Below are positions 16,579 to 25,306 of a stretch of DNA of 32,848 nucleotides, piece after piece. Made by a program: the position numbers and the translations under genes. The notes under the pieces were generated by a model. The model was not told the origin of the DNA. It worked only from the letters and a program-made list of their open reading frames with translations, and made no database searches. This DNA comes from Gammaproteobacteria bacterium (GTDB lineage Bacteria; Pseudomonadota; Gammaproteobacteria; Steroidobacterales; Steroidobacteraceae), in NCBI GenBank assembly GCA_021773365.1, contig JAJFKF010000033.1, forward strand, positions 1-32,848. Direction: 5' to 3'. How positions within the stretch are numbered: the stretch's first letter is position 1; every line of letters begins with the position of its first letter.

Positions 16579-16584
16579 ATTCTA
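16579..16584 (-). promoter_or_regulatory. Possible -10 element of the kinase operon
   Basis: TAGAAT on the minus strand lies 36 bases upstream of the kinase start, in the 157-bp divergent gap with the AI-2E family gene. No good -35 was found at the expected spacing, so this is a weak call. On the plus strand CATAAT at 16652-16657 could serve the divergent gene, with the same caveat. Confidence 0.25.
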
Positions 16585-16700
16585 GTCGGCTGCTGCACTG
16601 CGATCTTGAGCCGGCGACTGACAGCAACACTATCGCTAGGGAGCTTACAGGCATAATCGGCCCTCCCAGGGACCAGCCTGGCTCACGGGGGACTCCTTAT

Positions 16701-17786
16701 ATGGCAGCAGATTCCGGCGCAGGCACGTTTTATTCACGTATTTTTGCCGTCGTAACCGTCGCCCTTCTCGGCCTGGCGCTGTTCAGAATCCTGCAGCCCT
16801 TCGTCGGCTCCATAGCCTGGGCGCTACTGGGGGCCTTTCTGCTCTATCCCGCTCATGCCCGGCTTAGCCGCTGGCTGCGGGGGCGGGCAACGCTGTCCTC
16901 GGCGGCGCTGACCACGACAGCGCTGCTGATCTGTATCGGCCCGCTGACGGCACTGGGCGTGGCCTTTGTGCGGCAGGCCGCAACTCTCCTCGAACGCCTG
17001 CAGGGACGGGTCGGTGATGTCAGCCTCACCGACCTGGACGCCCTGCAGAATGTGCCGGTGCTCGCGCAGGCGCTGCAATGGCTTGACACGGCCATTGGCG
17101 TCTCGCCGGAGCAATTGCAGGGCTGGGCGGTATCGGGTGCGCAGTCGACCCTCAAGTATTTCGCCTCTACTGGAGGCTCGCTGTTCATGGGCGCGGTGGG
17201 CACGCTGCTGGGCTTCGGCATGATGTTGTTCCTTCTGTTTTTTTTCCTGCGCGACGGTGCGGCCATGTGCGGGCGGCTGGTGCGGCTGATCCCCATGGCC
17301 GACGCCGACAAGCAGAAGCTCGCCGACTATCTGGGCGCGGTCACCCGTGCGGTGGTGTTCGGCACGCTCCTGACCGCCCTCATCCAGGGCGCGCTGGTCA
17401 GCGTGGCGTTTCTCATCGTTGGTCTGCCGTCGCCGGTGGTCTTTGGCGTCATCGCCGCGGCGCTATCCCTGCTGCCGCTGGGCGGTACGGCGATCGTGTG
17501 GATACCAGCGACCATCATCCTGGCCGCCCAGGGCCGCTGGGGCGCTGCTATCTTCATGACGGTATGGGGCGCGCTGCTGGTGGGCCTGATCGACAATTTC
17601 CTCAAACCCATGCTGATTTCCGGCCGTGCAGAAGTGCCTACGCTGGCCGCCTTTCTCGGCGTGTTGGGCGGCCTTGCGGCCTTTGGCGCCATCGGTATGT
17701 TTGTCGGTCCTGTTCTGCTGGCGCTCTCCATTGCCCTGTTGCGTTACGTAGAGGAACACCGCGGCGGGCAGGCCGGCGGCGTCTAG
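16701..17786 (+). CDS. AI-2E (PerM/YdiK) family membrane protein
   Basis: A 361-residue polytopic protein of the AI-2E/UPF0118 family, whose members export or exchange small solutes; the substrate cannot be read from sequence. Two to three N-terminal helices (about 12-100) precede a soluble stretch (about 100-150). Helices follow around 160-190, and a C-terminal bundle has the family landmarks LFFFLRDG, FGVIAAALSLLPLGGTAIVWIP, LIDNFLKPMLISG and FGAIGMFVGPVLLAL. The gene stands alone, divergent from the kinase operon and convergent with the MAPEG gene. The ATG at 16701 has no strong ribosome site. Confidence 0.9.
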   Translation: MAADSGAGTFYSRIFAVVTVALLGLALFRILQPFVGSIAWALLGAFLLYPAHARLSRWLRGRATLSSAALTTTALLICIGPLTALGVAFVRQAATLLERLQGRVGDVSLTDLDALQNVPVLAQALQWLDTAIGVSPEQLQGWAVSGAQSTLKYFASTGGSLFMGAVGTLLGFGMMLFLLFFFLRDGAAMCGRLVRLIPMADADKQKLADYLGAVTRAVVFGTLLTALIQGALVSVAFLIVGLPSPVVFGVIAAALSLLPLGGTAIVWIPATIILAAQGRWGAAIFMTVWGALLVGLIDNFLKPMLISGRAEVPTLAAFLGVLGGLAAFGAIGMFVGPVLLALSIALLRYVEEHRGGQAGGV

Positions 17787-17826
17787 TGCCCGTCCAGGCA
17801 ATGATCGCCGTCGCGAAGGGTGTCAT

Positions 17827-17846
17827 CCGCGGCTACAACGCCGCGG
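17827..17846. terminator. Hairpin between convergent genes
   Basis: A perfect 7-bp stem, CCGCGGC (17827-17833) with GCCGCGG (17840-17846), and a 6-base TACAAC loop spans the 3' end of the MAPEG gene and follows the AI-2E gene by 41 bp. There is no T-tract. It is a plausible bidirectional terminator by position only. Confidence 0.35.
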
Positions 17847-18210
17847 CAATGTAGATACCCACCACCGACAGCAACCCGACACCCCACACCAGTGTGCGCA
17901 GGCTGGCGCGGTTGGCCAGGTAGCAGGCCAGATGAGCCACCCGCGCAGCGATGAAGACCAGCGCCAGCACATCGACCAGCGGCTGCGGCCCGTGCAACAG
18001 GTGCGCGACGATGACGGCCGCAGCGAAGAAGGGAAAGGCCTCAAAGCCGTTCATCTGCGCGGCGTTCGCCCGCGCCCGCAAACCTTCCTGCTGCGCCAGC
18101 CATGCCCGGGGCTCGCGATTATCGAAGCCGTGCCGCCCGCTCTTGGCGACAACTGTCGCCACATAGGGCAGTAAACCAGCTGCAAGTACACACCAAAGTG
18201 CTGTGGTCAT
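17833..18210 (-). CDS. MAPEG family membrane protein
   Basis: A 125-residue, four-helix membrane protein of the MAPEG group (membrane-associated proteins in eicosanoid and glutathione metabolism). Bacterial members are small and mostly of unknown substrate. The diagnostic segment RARANAAQMNGFEAFPFF is at about 45-62, followed by the RVAHLACYLANRASLRTLVW block typical of the family. The ATG at 18210 has GGGAGGG about 7 bases upstream, a strong ribosome site. It is convergent with the AI-2E gene and divergent from uvrD, and no operon partner is seen. A glutathione-linked activity should not be assumed. Confidence 0.88.
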   Translation of the reverse strand: MTTALWCVLAAGLLPYVATVVAKSGRHGFDNREPRAWLAQQEGLRARANAAQMNGFEAFPFFAAAVIVAHLLHGPQPLVDVLALVFIAARVAHLACYLANRASLRTLVWGVGLLSVVGIYIAAAL

Positions 18211-18312
18211 TGTCAGCCCTCCCGAAGTATCGCACCTGAAACCCGGGCATTATTGCGCCCCGCGGTACATCCGATGCAACGTTGCGCGCTGCCGTTCGCG
18301 GCTGAGGCGGGC

Positions 18313-18318
18313 TAGAAT
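18313..18318 (+). promoter_or_regulatory. Possible -10 element of uvrD
   Basis: TAGAAT lies only 9 bases before the uvrD ATG at 18328, and no Shine-Dalgarno site is present between them. If used, it would give a leaderless or near-leaderless transcript. A -35 at 16-18 bp spacing is not recognisable, so confidence is low. Confidence 0.3.
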
Positions 18319-18327
18319 GCGCGCCCC

Positions 18328-20580
18328 ATGGACGTCTCGCCCATTCTCGAGCGGCTTAACGAGGCCCAGCGCGCCGCGGTCGCCGCACCCGTGGCGCCGG
18401 CCCTGGTGCTGGCCGGCGCGGGCAGCGGCAAGACACGGGTGCTCACCCACCGGGTGGCCTGGCTGATCCAGACCGAAGGGGCCTCGCCCCACAGCATCCT
18501 GGCGGTGACTTTCACCAACAAGGCGGCCGGCGAGATGCGCGGGCGCATCGAAGCGCTGCTTGGCGTGCCCCCGGGAGTGCTTTGGGTCGGTACCTTTCAC
18601 GGCATCGCCCACCGCCTGCTGCGGCTGCACTGGCGCGAGGCGGGCCTGGCGCAGAATTTCCAGATTCTCGATGCGGAAGATCAGCAGCGCCTGGTGCGCA
18701 AGGTGCTCAAGAGCCTGGACCTGGATGAGGCCCGCTATCCGGCACGCGAGATCACCTGGTTCATCAACGCGCAGAAGGACGAAGGCCTGCGCCCGAAGGC
18801 GCTGAAGGACCACGGCGATCCCGCCCGTTTTCAGCGCATCCGCATCTACCAGGCCTACACCGAGGCCTGTGAGCGCGCCAGCGCGGTTGATTTCGCCGAG
18901 TTGCTGCTGCGCGCCTTCGAGACCTGGCGCGACAACCCGGAACTGCTTGAGCACTATCGTCGGCGTTTTCGCCATGTCCTGGTCGATGAGTTCCAGGACA
19001 CCAACTCCATTCAGTATCAGTGGCTGCAGCTGCTGGCCGGTGCCAACGGCCGAAGCCAGCAGCCCGGCAGTGTGCCGTTTGTCGTTGGCGATGATGACCA
19101 GTCCATCTATCGCTGGCGCGGCGCCATGGTGGAGAACATTCAGCGCTTCCAGCGCGATTTCTCGCAGCACCTCGCCGGACCCATGCAGGTGTTCAAGCTG
19201 GAGCAGAACTACCGCTCCACCGGCACCATCCTGAATGCGGCCAACGCATTGATCGCGCACAACGCCGGGCGCATGGGTAAGAATCTGTGGACCGAGGGCG
19301 AGCAGGGTACGCCTATCCGTCTGTATGGCGCCTACAACGAGCGCGATGAGGCGGACTTCGTCGTCAACCGCATACGTGAACATGTGCGCGCCGGAGGCGA
19401 GCGGCGCGAGGCGGCCATTCTCTATCGTTCCAACGCCCAGTCGCGCGCCTTCGAAGAGGCGTTCCTCTCGGCCAATATTCCCTATCGGGTGTATGGCGGC
19501 CTGCGGTTCTTCGAGCGTGCGGAAATCAAGGACGCGCTGGCTTACCTGCGCCTGATCAGTCACCGCGATGACGACACATCCTTTGAGCGTGTGGTGAATC
19601 TTCCCACTCGCGGCATCGGCGCACGGACGCTGGAGATTGTGCGCGACCATGCGCGCGCCAATGCCTGCTCGATGTGGCGCGCCGCCGAGGCATGCATCGG
19701 CGAGGGCATGGAGCCGGCGAACAGCGGCGCGGGCGTACTCACCGCGCGGGCCACCGCCGCGCTGCGCGGTTTCATGCTGCTCATCGAGCAGCTGGCCGAT
19801 GAGACCCGCCACTTTGACCTGCACGAGCAGGTCGATTGGGTCATTCAGCGCAGCGGCCTGATCGGACATTTCAAGAAGGAAGCCGGTGAACGCGGCGAGG
19901 CGCGGGTGGAGAACCTGTACGAACTGGTCACCGCCGCGCGCACCTTCCGTGTCGAGTCCGTGCCCGCGGCGCAGGAGGACGGCGAGACAGCCACCGCGCT
20001 GCAGCCCCTTGAAACCTTTCTTGCGCATGCTGCGCTGGAAGCCGGTGAGGGTCAGGCCGCGGCCTGGGAGGACTGCGTGCAGATGATGACCCTGCATTCG
20101 GCCAAGGGCCTGGAATTTCCGCTGGTATTCGTGTGCGGCATGGAGGATGGCATTTTCCCTCATGGCCGTTCGCTCAACGACATCGACGGCCTGGAAGAGG
20201 AGCGGCGCCTGTGCTACGTGGGCATGACCCGCGCCATGCGCGAGCTGAACCTCAGTTATGCGGAACTGCGCCGCCTGCACGGTTCAGACGTTCACGGGCA
20301 GCCATCGCGCTTTCTGCGTGAGATCCCGGCCGAACTGCTGGAGGAAATCCGTCCACGCATCCAGATTTCCCGCCCGGTGCAGTTCACTCGTGGTGCAGCT
20401 CTGGAAGAGCCGGCAGTGGGTGGCATGCGCCTCGGCCAGCGCGTACGGCACACCAAATTTGGCGAGGGTGTGGTGCTGAACCTGGAGGGCCAGGGCGCTC
20501 ACGCGCGCGTGCATGTGAACTTCGAGCGCCAGGGCGCCAAGTGGCTGATGATTGGATACGCCAACCTGGAGCAGATGTGA
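18328..20580 (+). CDS. uvrD: DNA helicase II UvrD
   Basis: Superfamily 1A 3'-5' helicase acting in nucleotide excision repair and methyl-directed mismatch repair. The protein is 750 residues, slightly longer than E. coli UvrD (720). Motifs in order are the Q-motif LNEAQRAAV, Walker A GAGSGKT (30-36), motif Ia AVTFTNKAAGEMRGR, Walker B VLVDEFQDTN, motif III GDDDQSIYRWRGA, motif IV YRSNAQSRAFEEA, motif V TLHSAKGLEF and motif VI YVGMTRA. The C terminus carries the Tudor-like module GQRVRHTKFGEGVV found in UvrD/PcrA. UvrD is preferred over Rep because of FRQDTN-region spacing and the VENIQRF segment after motif III. The stop overlaps the trkA GTG by 4 bases. Confidence 0.95.
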   Translation: MDVSPILERLNEAQRAAVAAPVAPALVLAGAGSGKTRVLTHRVAWLIQTEGASPHSILAVTFTNKAAGEMRGRIEALLGVPPGVLWVGTFHGIAHRLLRLHWREAGLAQNFQILDAEDQQRLVRKVLKSLDLDEARYPAREITWFINAQKDEGLRPKALKDHGDPARFQRIRIYQAYTEACERASAVDFAELLLRAFETWRDNPELLEHYRRRFRHVLVDEFQDTNSIQYQWLQLLAGANGRSQQPGSVPFVVGDDDQSIYRWRGAMVENIQRFQRDFSQHLAGPMQVFKLEQNYRSTGTILNAANALIAHNAGRMGKNLWTEGEQGTPIRLYGAYNERDEADFVVNRIREHVRAGGERREAAILYRSNAQSRAFEEAFLSANIPYRVYGGLRFFERAEIKDALAYLRLISHRDDDTSFERVVNLPTRGIGARTLEIVRDHARANACSMWRAAEACIGEGMEPANSGAGVLTARATAALRGFMLLIEQLADETRHFDLHEQVDWVIQRSGLIGHFKKEAGERGEARVENLYELVTAARTFRVESVPAAQEDGETATALQPLETFLAHAALEAGEGQAAAWEDCVQMMTLHSAKGLEFPLVFVCGMEDGIFPHGRSLNDIDGLEEERRLCYVGMTRAMRELNLSYAELRRLHGSDVHGQPSRFLREIPAELLEEIRPRIQISRPVQFTRGAALEEPAVGGMRLGQRVRHTKFGEGVVLNLEGQGAHARVHVNFERQGAKWLMIGYANLEQM

Positions 20581-21953
20581 GAATCATTATCCTTGGTGCC
20601 GGACAGGTGGGACGTACCGCCGCCTATCACTTGTCACGCGAGGAGGCCAACGAAGTCACCGTGGTGGATGTCAGCGAGGAGGCGCTGCGGGAACTGCAGG
20701 ACCGGCTCGACATCCGCACCGTAAGCGGCAACGGCGCAAGTCCCAAGGTGCTGGAAAGTGCCGGCGCAACCAGCGCAGATATTATCGTGGCGCTGACCAG
20801 CAGCGATGAAGTCAACATGCTTGCCTGCCAGATCGCGCACACCCTGTACCGCACGCCCACCAAGATCGCGCGTATCCGTGCCCAGGAATACTTCCGCCGC
20901 GAGGGATTGCTTGGCGGCGAAGGCGGGCTGGCGGTGGACATGTGGATCAGCCCTGAGCAGCTGGTCACCGATTACATTGAAAGGCTGATCCGCAATCCCG
21001 GCGCGCTGCAGGTACTCGACTTCGCCGATGGGCGCGTGCGCCTGGTGGGCTTGCGAGCCCATCGCGGCGGACTGCTCGTAGGGCAGGAGTTGCGTGCACT
21101 GCGCCAGCACATCCCCAATACCGATGCGCGCGTAGCCGCCATCTACCGTCAGGGCCGCAGCATCGTGCCAGAGGGCGATACCGTCATCGAGCCGGACGAC
21201 GAGGTGTTCTTCATTGCCGCCCGCGACGACATCCGGCTGGTGATGAAGGAGTTGCGCAAGGCCGAGGATCCGGCGCGACGCATAGTGATCGCCGGCGGCG
21301 GGCATATCGGCCTGCGCCTGGCGCGTGCGCTGGAGGACACCAATCAAGTCAAGCTCATCGAACGCGACCGGCGGCGCGCGCGTTACGCGTCCGAGCGCCT
21401 GACCTCCGCCATCGTACTCAACGGCGATGCCGCGGATGAAAATCTGTTACTTGAAGAGAACATCGACAGCGCCGATGTGTTTGCCGCTGTCACCAACTCC
21501 GAGGAAGCCAATATTCTCTCCTCGATGCTGGCCAAGCGGCTGGGTGCGCACAAGGTGATGGCGCTGATCAACAAACCTTCCTATGCGGAGCTGATGGAGG
21601 CCGGCAGCAATCTGGACGTGGCCATCTCCCCGCAGACCATCACCATCGGCTCCCTGCTCGCCCATGTGCGTCGGGGCGATGTGGTCAAGGTGCACAGCCT
21701 GCGCCGCGGCGCGGCCGAGGCACTGGAGGCCATCGTGCATGGCGACTCCGCCAGTTCCAGGCTGATCGGACGGCCCATCGAGCAGATTCCGCTGCCAGTG
21801 GGCTCGACCATCGGCGCGGTTGTGCGGGGCGAGGAAGTGATAATCGCCCATCACGACACGGTGGTGGAGGCGGACGATCACCTCATCGTGTTCGTCACCG
21901 ATCGTCGCCACATTGAAGACGTCGAACAACTATTCCAGGCAGGCGGGCGGTGA
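20577..21953 (+). CDS. trkA: Trk potassium uptake regulator TrkA
   Basis: Peripheral membrane protein that binds NAD(H)/nucleotides and gates the TrkH potassium channel. It is 458 residues, the same length as E. coli TrkA, with two RCK_N/RCK_C units. The nucleotide-binding loops are GAGQVG (7-12) and GGGHIG near the middle. The GTG at 20577 overlaps the uvrD stop (GTGA) and has GGAG 6 bases upstream, which also lies in the uvrD coding sequence. The start is fixed by the canonical MxIIILGAGQVG N terminus. trkH follows after 19 bp, so regulator and channel are co-expressed. Confidence 0.95.
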   Translation: MRIIILGAGQVGRTAAYHLSREEANEVTVVDVSEEALRELQDRLDIRTVSGNGASPKVLESAGATSADIIVALTSSDEVNMLACQIAHTLYRTPTKIARIRAQEYFRREGLLGGEGGLAVDMWISPEQLVTDYIERLIRNPGALQVLDFADGRVRLVGLRAHRGGLLVGQELRALRQHIPNTDARVAAIYRQGRSIVPEGDTVIEPDDEVFFIAARDDIRLVMKELRKAEDPARRIVIAGGGHIGLRLARALEDTNQVKLIERDRRRARYASERLTSAIVLNGDAADENLLLEENIDSADVFAAVTNSEEANILSSMLAKRLGAHKVMALINKPSYAELMEAGSNLDVAISPQTITIGSLLAHVRRGDVVKVHSLRRGAAEALEAIVHGDSASSRLIGRPIEQIPLPVGSTIGAVVRGEEVIIAHHDTVVEADDHLIVFVTDRRHIEDVEQLFQAGGR

Positions 21954-21972
21954 GGGGGCGCGCACCAGGCTG

Positions 21973-23439
21973 ATGCGCAGGCGGCATGCAGTGTTGGCGG
22001 TACTGAACGTCCTCGGACAGCTGCTGATGATATTCAGCGTCGCCTACACGCTGCCCGTCATTGCCGCGCTTGTTTTTGCCGACGGTACGGTCATCAAGTT
22101 CCTGGCTTCGGCGTTGCTGACTCTGGGCGTCGGCCTGCTGATCGCACTGCTCACCCGCAACCATCGGCGCGAACTGAAATCACGTGATGGATTTCTGCTG
22201 GTAACGCTGGCCTGGATCACCATGTCGGCGATGTCAGCCGTACCGTTCCTGCTGACCATCCGCGACCTGGGCTTCACCGACGCTTTTTTTGAGGCCACTT
22301 CAGGGCTGACCACCACCGGCTCGACGATACTGACGGGGCTGGATGCACTGCCACCAGCCATCAACCTGTGGCGGCACACCCTGCACTGGCTGGGTGGTCT
22401 GGGCATCATCGTGCTGGCGCTGGCCATCCTGCCACTGCTGGGCGTGGGCGGCATGCAGCTGTACAAGGCCGAGGCGCCGGGGGCGGTGAAGGACAGCAAG
22501 CTCACGCCGCGCATTACCGAGACAGCCAAGGCGCTGTGGCTGACCTATGCCGGACTCACCGCGGCATGCACACTGGCATTCTGGGTAGCCGGGATGAGCT
22601 GGTTCGATGCCATCTGCCACGCCTTTTCCACGCTGTCGCTGGGCGGCTTCTCCACCCACGACGCATCAATTGGCTATTTCGACTCCGTAACCATCGAATG
22701 CGTGGCCATGTTCTTCATGGTGCTGGCCGCGATGAATTTCACCCGCCACTTCATAGCCATACGCCGCTTTTCCCTGCAGCCCTACCGTAGCGATCCGGAA
22801 ATCCACGCCGTGCTGGCGCTGCTCGCCGGCAGCATCGTGCTGGTGGCGGTGGTGGTGCATCTGAACGGTCATTACGACAGCTGGCTCAGTACACTGCGGC
22901 ACACCGCCTTCAGCGTCATCTCCATCTCTACCACGCAGGGATATGCCACCGAGAACTATGAGGCCTGGCCAGCCTTCGTCGGCTACTGGCTGCTGTTTCT
23001 CAGCTGCATCACCTGCAGCATGGGCTCTACCGGTGGAGGCATAAAAATGTTCCGCACACTGCTGCTGCGCCGCCAGGCCTTTCGCGAGATGCGGCAGATG
23101 GTCCATCCACAGGCCGTCGAACCGATGCGCATCGGTTCGCAGGTCGTTCCCAATCGCATTGCTTATGCAGTGCTGGCGTTCATCTTCCTGTACTTCATGA
23201 CGGTGGTCATTCTGACGTTTGCCATGCTGCTGTCGGGGCTGGACATCGTTTCTTCGTTTTCGGCGGTAATCGCCTCGATCAACAACATGGGTCCGGGCAT
23301 GGGGCGGGTCGGACCATCGACCACCTACCAGGGATTGAGCGACTTTCAGACCTGGGTGTGCTCGGTGGCGATGTTTCTCGGCCGCCTGGAGATCTTCAGC
23401 GTGCTGGTGCTGTTCACACCCACCTTCTGGCGCAAGTAG
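21973..23439 (+). CDS. trkH: Trk potassium channel subunit TrkH
   Basis: Inner-membrane potassium-translocating subunit, 488 residues with four repeated M1-P-M2 units. The four filter regions are visible: SGLTTTGSTI, STLSLGGFSTHD, SISTTQGYAT and INNMGPGMG. The intramembrane loop region CSMGSTGGGIKMFR, with its Gly-rich turn, gates the pore in known TrkH. The ATG at 21973 (MRRRHAVLA) is chosen to match the usual N terminus; an in-frame TTG at 21913 lies inside trkA. Only a short AGG precedes the ATG. The gene is translated from the same transcript as trkA, and the TRAP genes begin 5 bp after its stop. Confidence 0.94.
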   Translation: MRRRHAVLAVLNVLGQLLMIFSVAYTLPVIAALVFADGTVIKFLASALLTLGVGLLIALLTRNHRRELKSRDGFLLVTLAWITMSAMSAVPFLLTIRDLGFTDAFFEATSGLTTTGSTILTGLDALPPAINLWRHTLHWLGGLGIIVLALAILPLLGVGGMQLYKAEAPGAVKDSKLTPRITETAKALWLTYAGLTAACTLAFWVAGMSWFDAICHAFSTLSLGGFSTHDASIGYFDSVTIECVAMFFMVLAAMNFTRHFIAIRRFSLQPYRSDPEIHAVLALLAGSIVLVAVVVHLNGHYDSWLSTLRHTAFSVISISTTQGYATENYEAWPAFVGYWLLFLSCITCSMGSTGGGIKMFRTLLLRRQAFREMRQMVHPQAVEPMRIGSQVVPNRIAYAVLAFIFLYFMTVVILTFAMLLSGLDIVSSFSAVIASINNMGPGMGRVGPSTTYQGLSDFQTWVCSVAMFLGRLEIFSVLVLFTPTFWRK

Positions 23440-23444
23440 TCCTC

Positions 23445-23933
23445 GTGGATTTTATTGATCGCCTCAACGAACGTATTGGTCAGGCCGTGGCCTGGCTGAC
23501 GCTGGCCATGGTGCTGGTGACCGCAGCGGTGGTGGTGTTGCGCTATCTGTTTGACATCGGCTTTATCTGGATGCAGGAATCGGTTTCTTGGATGCATGGC
23601 ATGGTATTCATGCTTGGTGCGGCCTATACGCTGCGCGCCGACGAACACGTGCGCGTGGACATCTTCTACAGGCGCAGCTCGCCGCGCCGGCAGGCGCTGA
23701 TCGATGTGCTGGGCGGCCTGTTGTTCCTGCTGCCCTGCATGGGCTTTGTGCTGTGGACGGGACTGGAGTATGCCTCCGGTTCGTGGGCCATACAGGAGCG
23801 CTCGCGTGAAGCCGGTGGGCTGGCTGGTCTGTACCTGCTGAAGAGCGTCATCGCACTGACCGCCCTGCTGCTGATCCTGCAGGGCATCGCGCAGATCGTC
23901 CGTGGCATGCGCACGCTGGCGAAGCGTTCATGA
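23445..23933 (+). CDS. dctQ: TRAP transporter small membrane subunit (DctQ type)
   Basis: Small permease subunit of a tripartite ATP-independent periplasmic transporter, which uses an ion gradient to import organic acids. The 162-residue product has four helices and the family core MQESVSWMHGMVFMLGAAYTL followed by HVRVDIFY. The start is a GTG at 23445, five bases after the trkH stop; longer frames upstream read through the trkH 3' end. The stop overlaps the dctM ATG (ATGA). No DctP solute-binding gene is adjacent, so the substrate is unknown. Confidence 0.88.
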   Translation: MDFIDRLNERIGQAVAWLTLAMVLVTAAVVVLRYLFDIGFIWMQESVSWMHGMVFMLGAAYTLRADEHVRVDIFYRRSSPRRQALIDVLGGLLFLLPCMGFVLWTGLEYASGSWAIQERSREAGGLAGLYLLKSVIALTALLLILQGIAQIVRGMRTLAKRS

Positions 23934-25306
23934 TCGCAGGCGTACTGTTTCTGCTGGTTGTGCTGTTCCTGCTGGCCGGGTACCCGGTAGCCCTGACACT
24001 GGCCGGCGTGTCGCTGCTGTTCGCCTTTGCCGGTGGACTGTTTGGTTTCTTCGACGCTTCTTACCTGGAGTCCATTCCCAGCCGCATCTTCGGCATCATG
24101 AGCAACGAGACGCTGGTGGCGGTGCCATTGTTCGTTTTCATGGGCTTGACGCTGGAGCGGGCCCGCATTGCCGAGCAGCTGCTGGAGACTCTGGGGCAGA
24201 TGTTCGGCCGTCTGCGCGGTGGGCTGGCCTTCTCGGTGCTGATCGTCGGCACGCTGCTGGCGGCCAGTACGGGGATCGTCGGAGCAACGGTGGTAACCAT
24301 GGGCCTGCTGTCGCTGCCGACCATGCTCAGGCACGGCTACGATCCGGCGGTCACCACCGGCACGATATGCGCAGCGGGAACCTTGGGTCAGATCATTCCA
24401 CCGTCCATCATCCTGGTGCTGCTTGGCGATGTACTGTCGTCGGCCTACAACCAGGCACAGATTGGCGCCGGCATCTATTCACCCGAGACGGTATCGGTGG
24501 GCGATCTGTTCGTCGGCGCGCTGCTGCCGGGGCTGATGCTGGTGACGTTGTATGCGATCTATCTGATCCTGGTCGCGTGGCGCAAGCCGGCCGCAATGCC
24601 GGCCTTGCCGCCTGTGGATCACAGCCAGCATCCGCGCGGCTTCGCGCTGCATGTGTTGCGGGTGCTGATAGTGCCGTTGGCGCTGATCCTGGCGGTACTT
24701 GGCTCCATCATCGCGGGCGTCGCCACGCCCACCGAGGCGGCCGCGGTGGGCGCTTCCGGCGCCTTGCTGCTGGCGATCACGGCGCGCGCACTGTCCTTGC
24801 AGCGACTGCGTGAGATCATGCGCGGCACCGTGCGCATCAGCAGCATGGTGTTCCTGATTCTGGTTGGCGCCTCGTTCTTCTCTCTGGTCTTCCGTGGCCT
24901 GGGCGGGGACGAGGCGGTTCATACCCTGCTGGTGGATCTGCCCGGCGGCGCACTGGGCGCCATGTTCGCGGTGATGCTGGTGATGTTCCTGCTGGGCTTC
25001 ATTCTCGACTTCATCGAGATCACCTACGTGGTGGTGCCCATCGTCGGGCCGGTGCTGCTCGGCATGGGGCTGGACCCGGTGTGGCTGGGAGTGATGATCG
25101 CGCTGAATCTGCAGACATCCTTCCTCACGCCTCCCTTCGGCTTTGCCCTGTTCTACCTGCGTGGCGTGGCGCCCGCACAGGTCAGCACGGGAACGATCTA
25201 TCGCGGAGTGTTGCCGTTTGTTGCCCTGCAGCTGGTGGCGCTGGTGCTGCTGGCGTTCTGGCCGCAGCTAGCCACCTGGCTGCCGGAGTTCTTCTACGGC
25301 CGCTGA
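23930..25306 (+). CDS. dctM: TRAP transporter large permease subunit (DctM type)
   Basis: Large permease subunit forming the transport path with DctQ. It is 458 residues with about 12 helices, and the DctM hallmarks GTLLAASTGIVGATVVTMG, GTICAAGTLGQIIPPSIILVL and GVATPTEAAAVGASGALLL are present. The last section FIEITYVVVPIVGPVLLGMG and LQTSFLTPPFGFALFYLRGVAP is also typical. An extra loop of about 60 residues after PPSIILVLLGDVLSSAYNQ is longer than in many DctM proteins. The ATG overlaps dctQ. The 3' end overlaps the convergent GGDEF-EAL gene by 39 bp. Confidence 0.92.
   Translation: MIAGVLFLLVVLFLLAGYPVALTLAGVSLLFAFAGGLFGFFDASYLESIPSRIFGIMSNETLVAVPLFVFMGLTLERARIAEQLLETLGQMFGRLRGGLAFSVLIVGTLLAASTGIVGATVVTMGLLSLPTMLRHGYDPAVTTGTICAAGTLGQIIPPSIILVLLGDVLSSAYNQAQIGAGIYSPETVSVGDLFVGALLPGLMLVTLYAIYLILVAWRKPAAMPALPPVDHSQHPRGFALHVLRVLIVPLALILAVLGSIIAGVATPTEAAAVGASGALLLAITARALSLQRLREIMRGTVRISSMVFLILVGASFFSLVFRGLGGDEAVHTLLVDLPGGALGAMFAVMLVMFLLGFILDFIEITYVVVPIVGPVLLGMGLDPVWLGVMIALNLQTSFLTPPFGFALFYLRGVAPAQVSTGTIYRGVLPFVALQLVALVLLAFWPQLATWLPEFFYGR

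Noticed and set aside
18250-20280. A 676-codon open frame antisense to uvrD
   Set aside because: It lies entirely opposite a helicase with all motifs intact. Its product has no recognisable domain, and GC-rich genes commonly leave long antisense frames.
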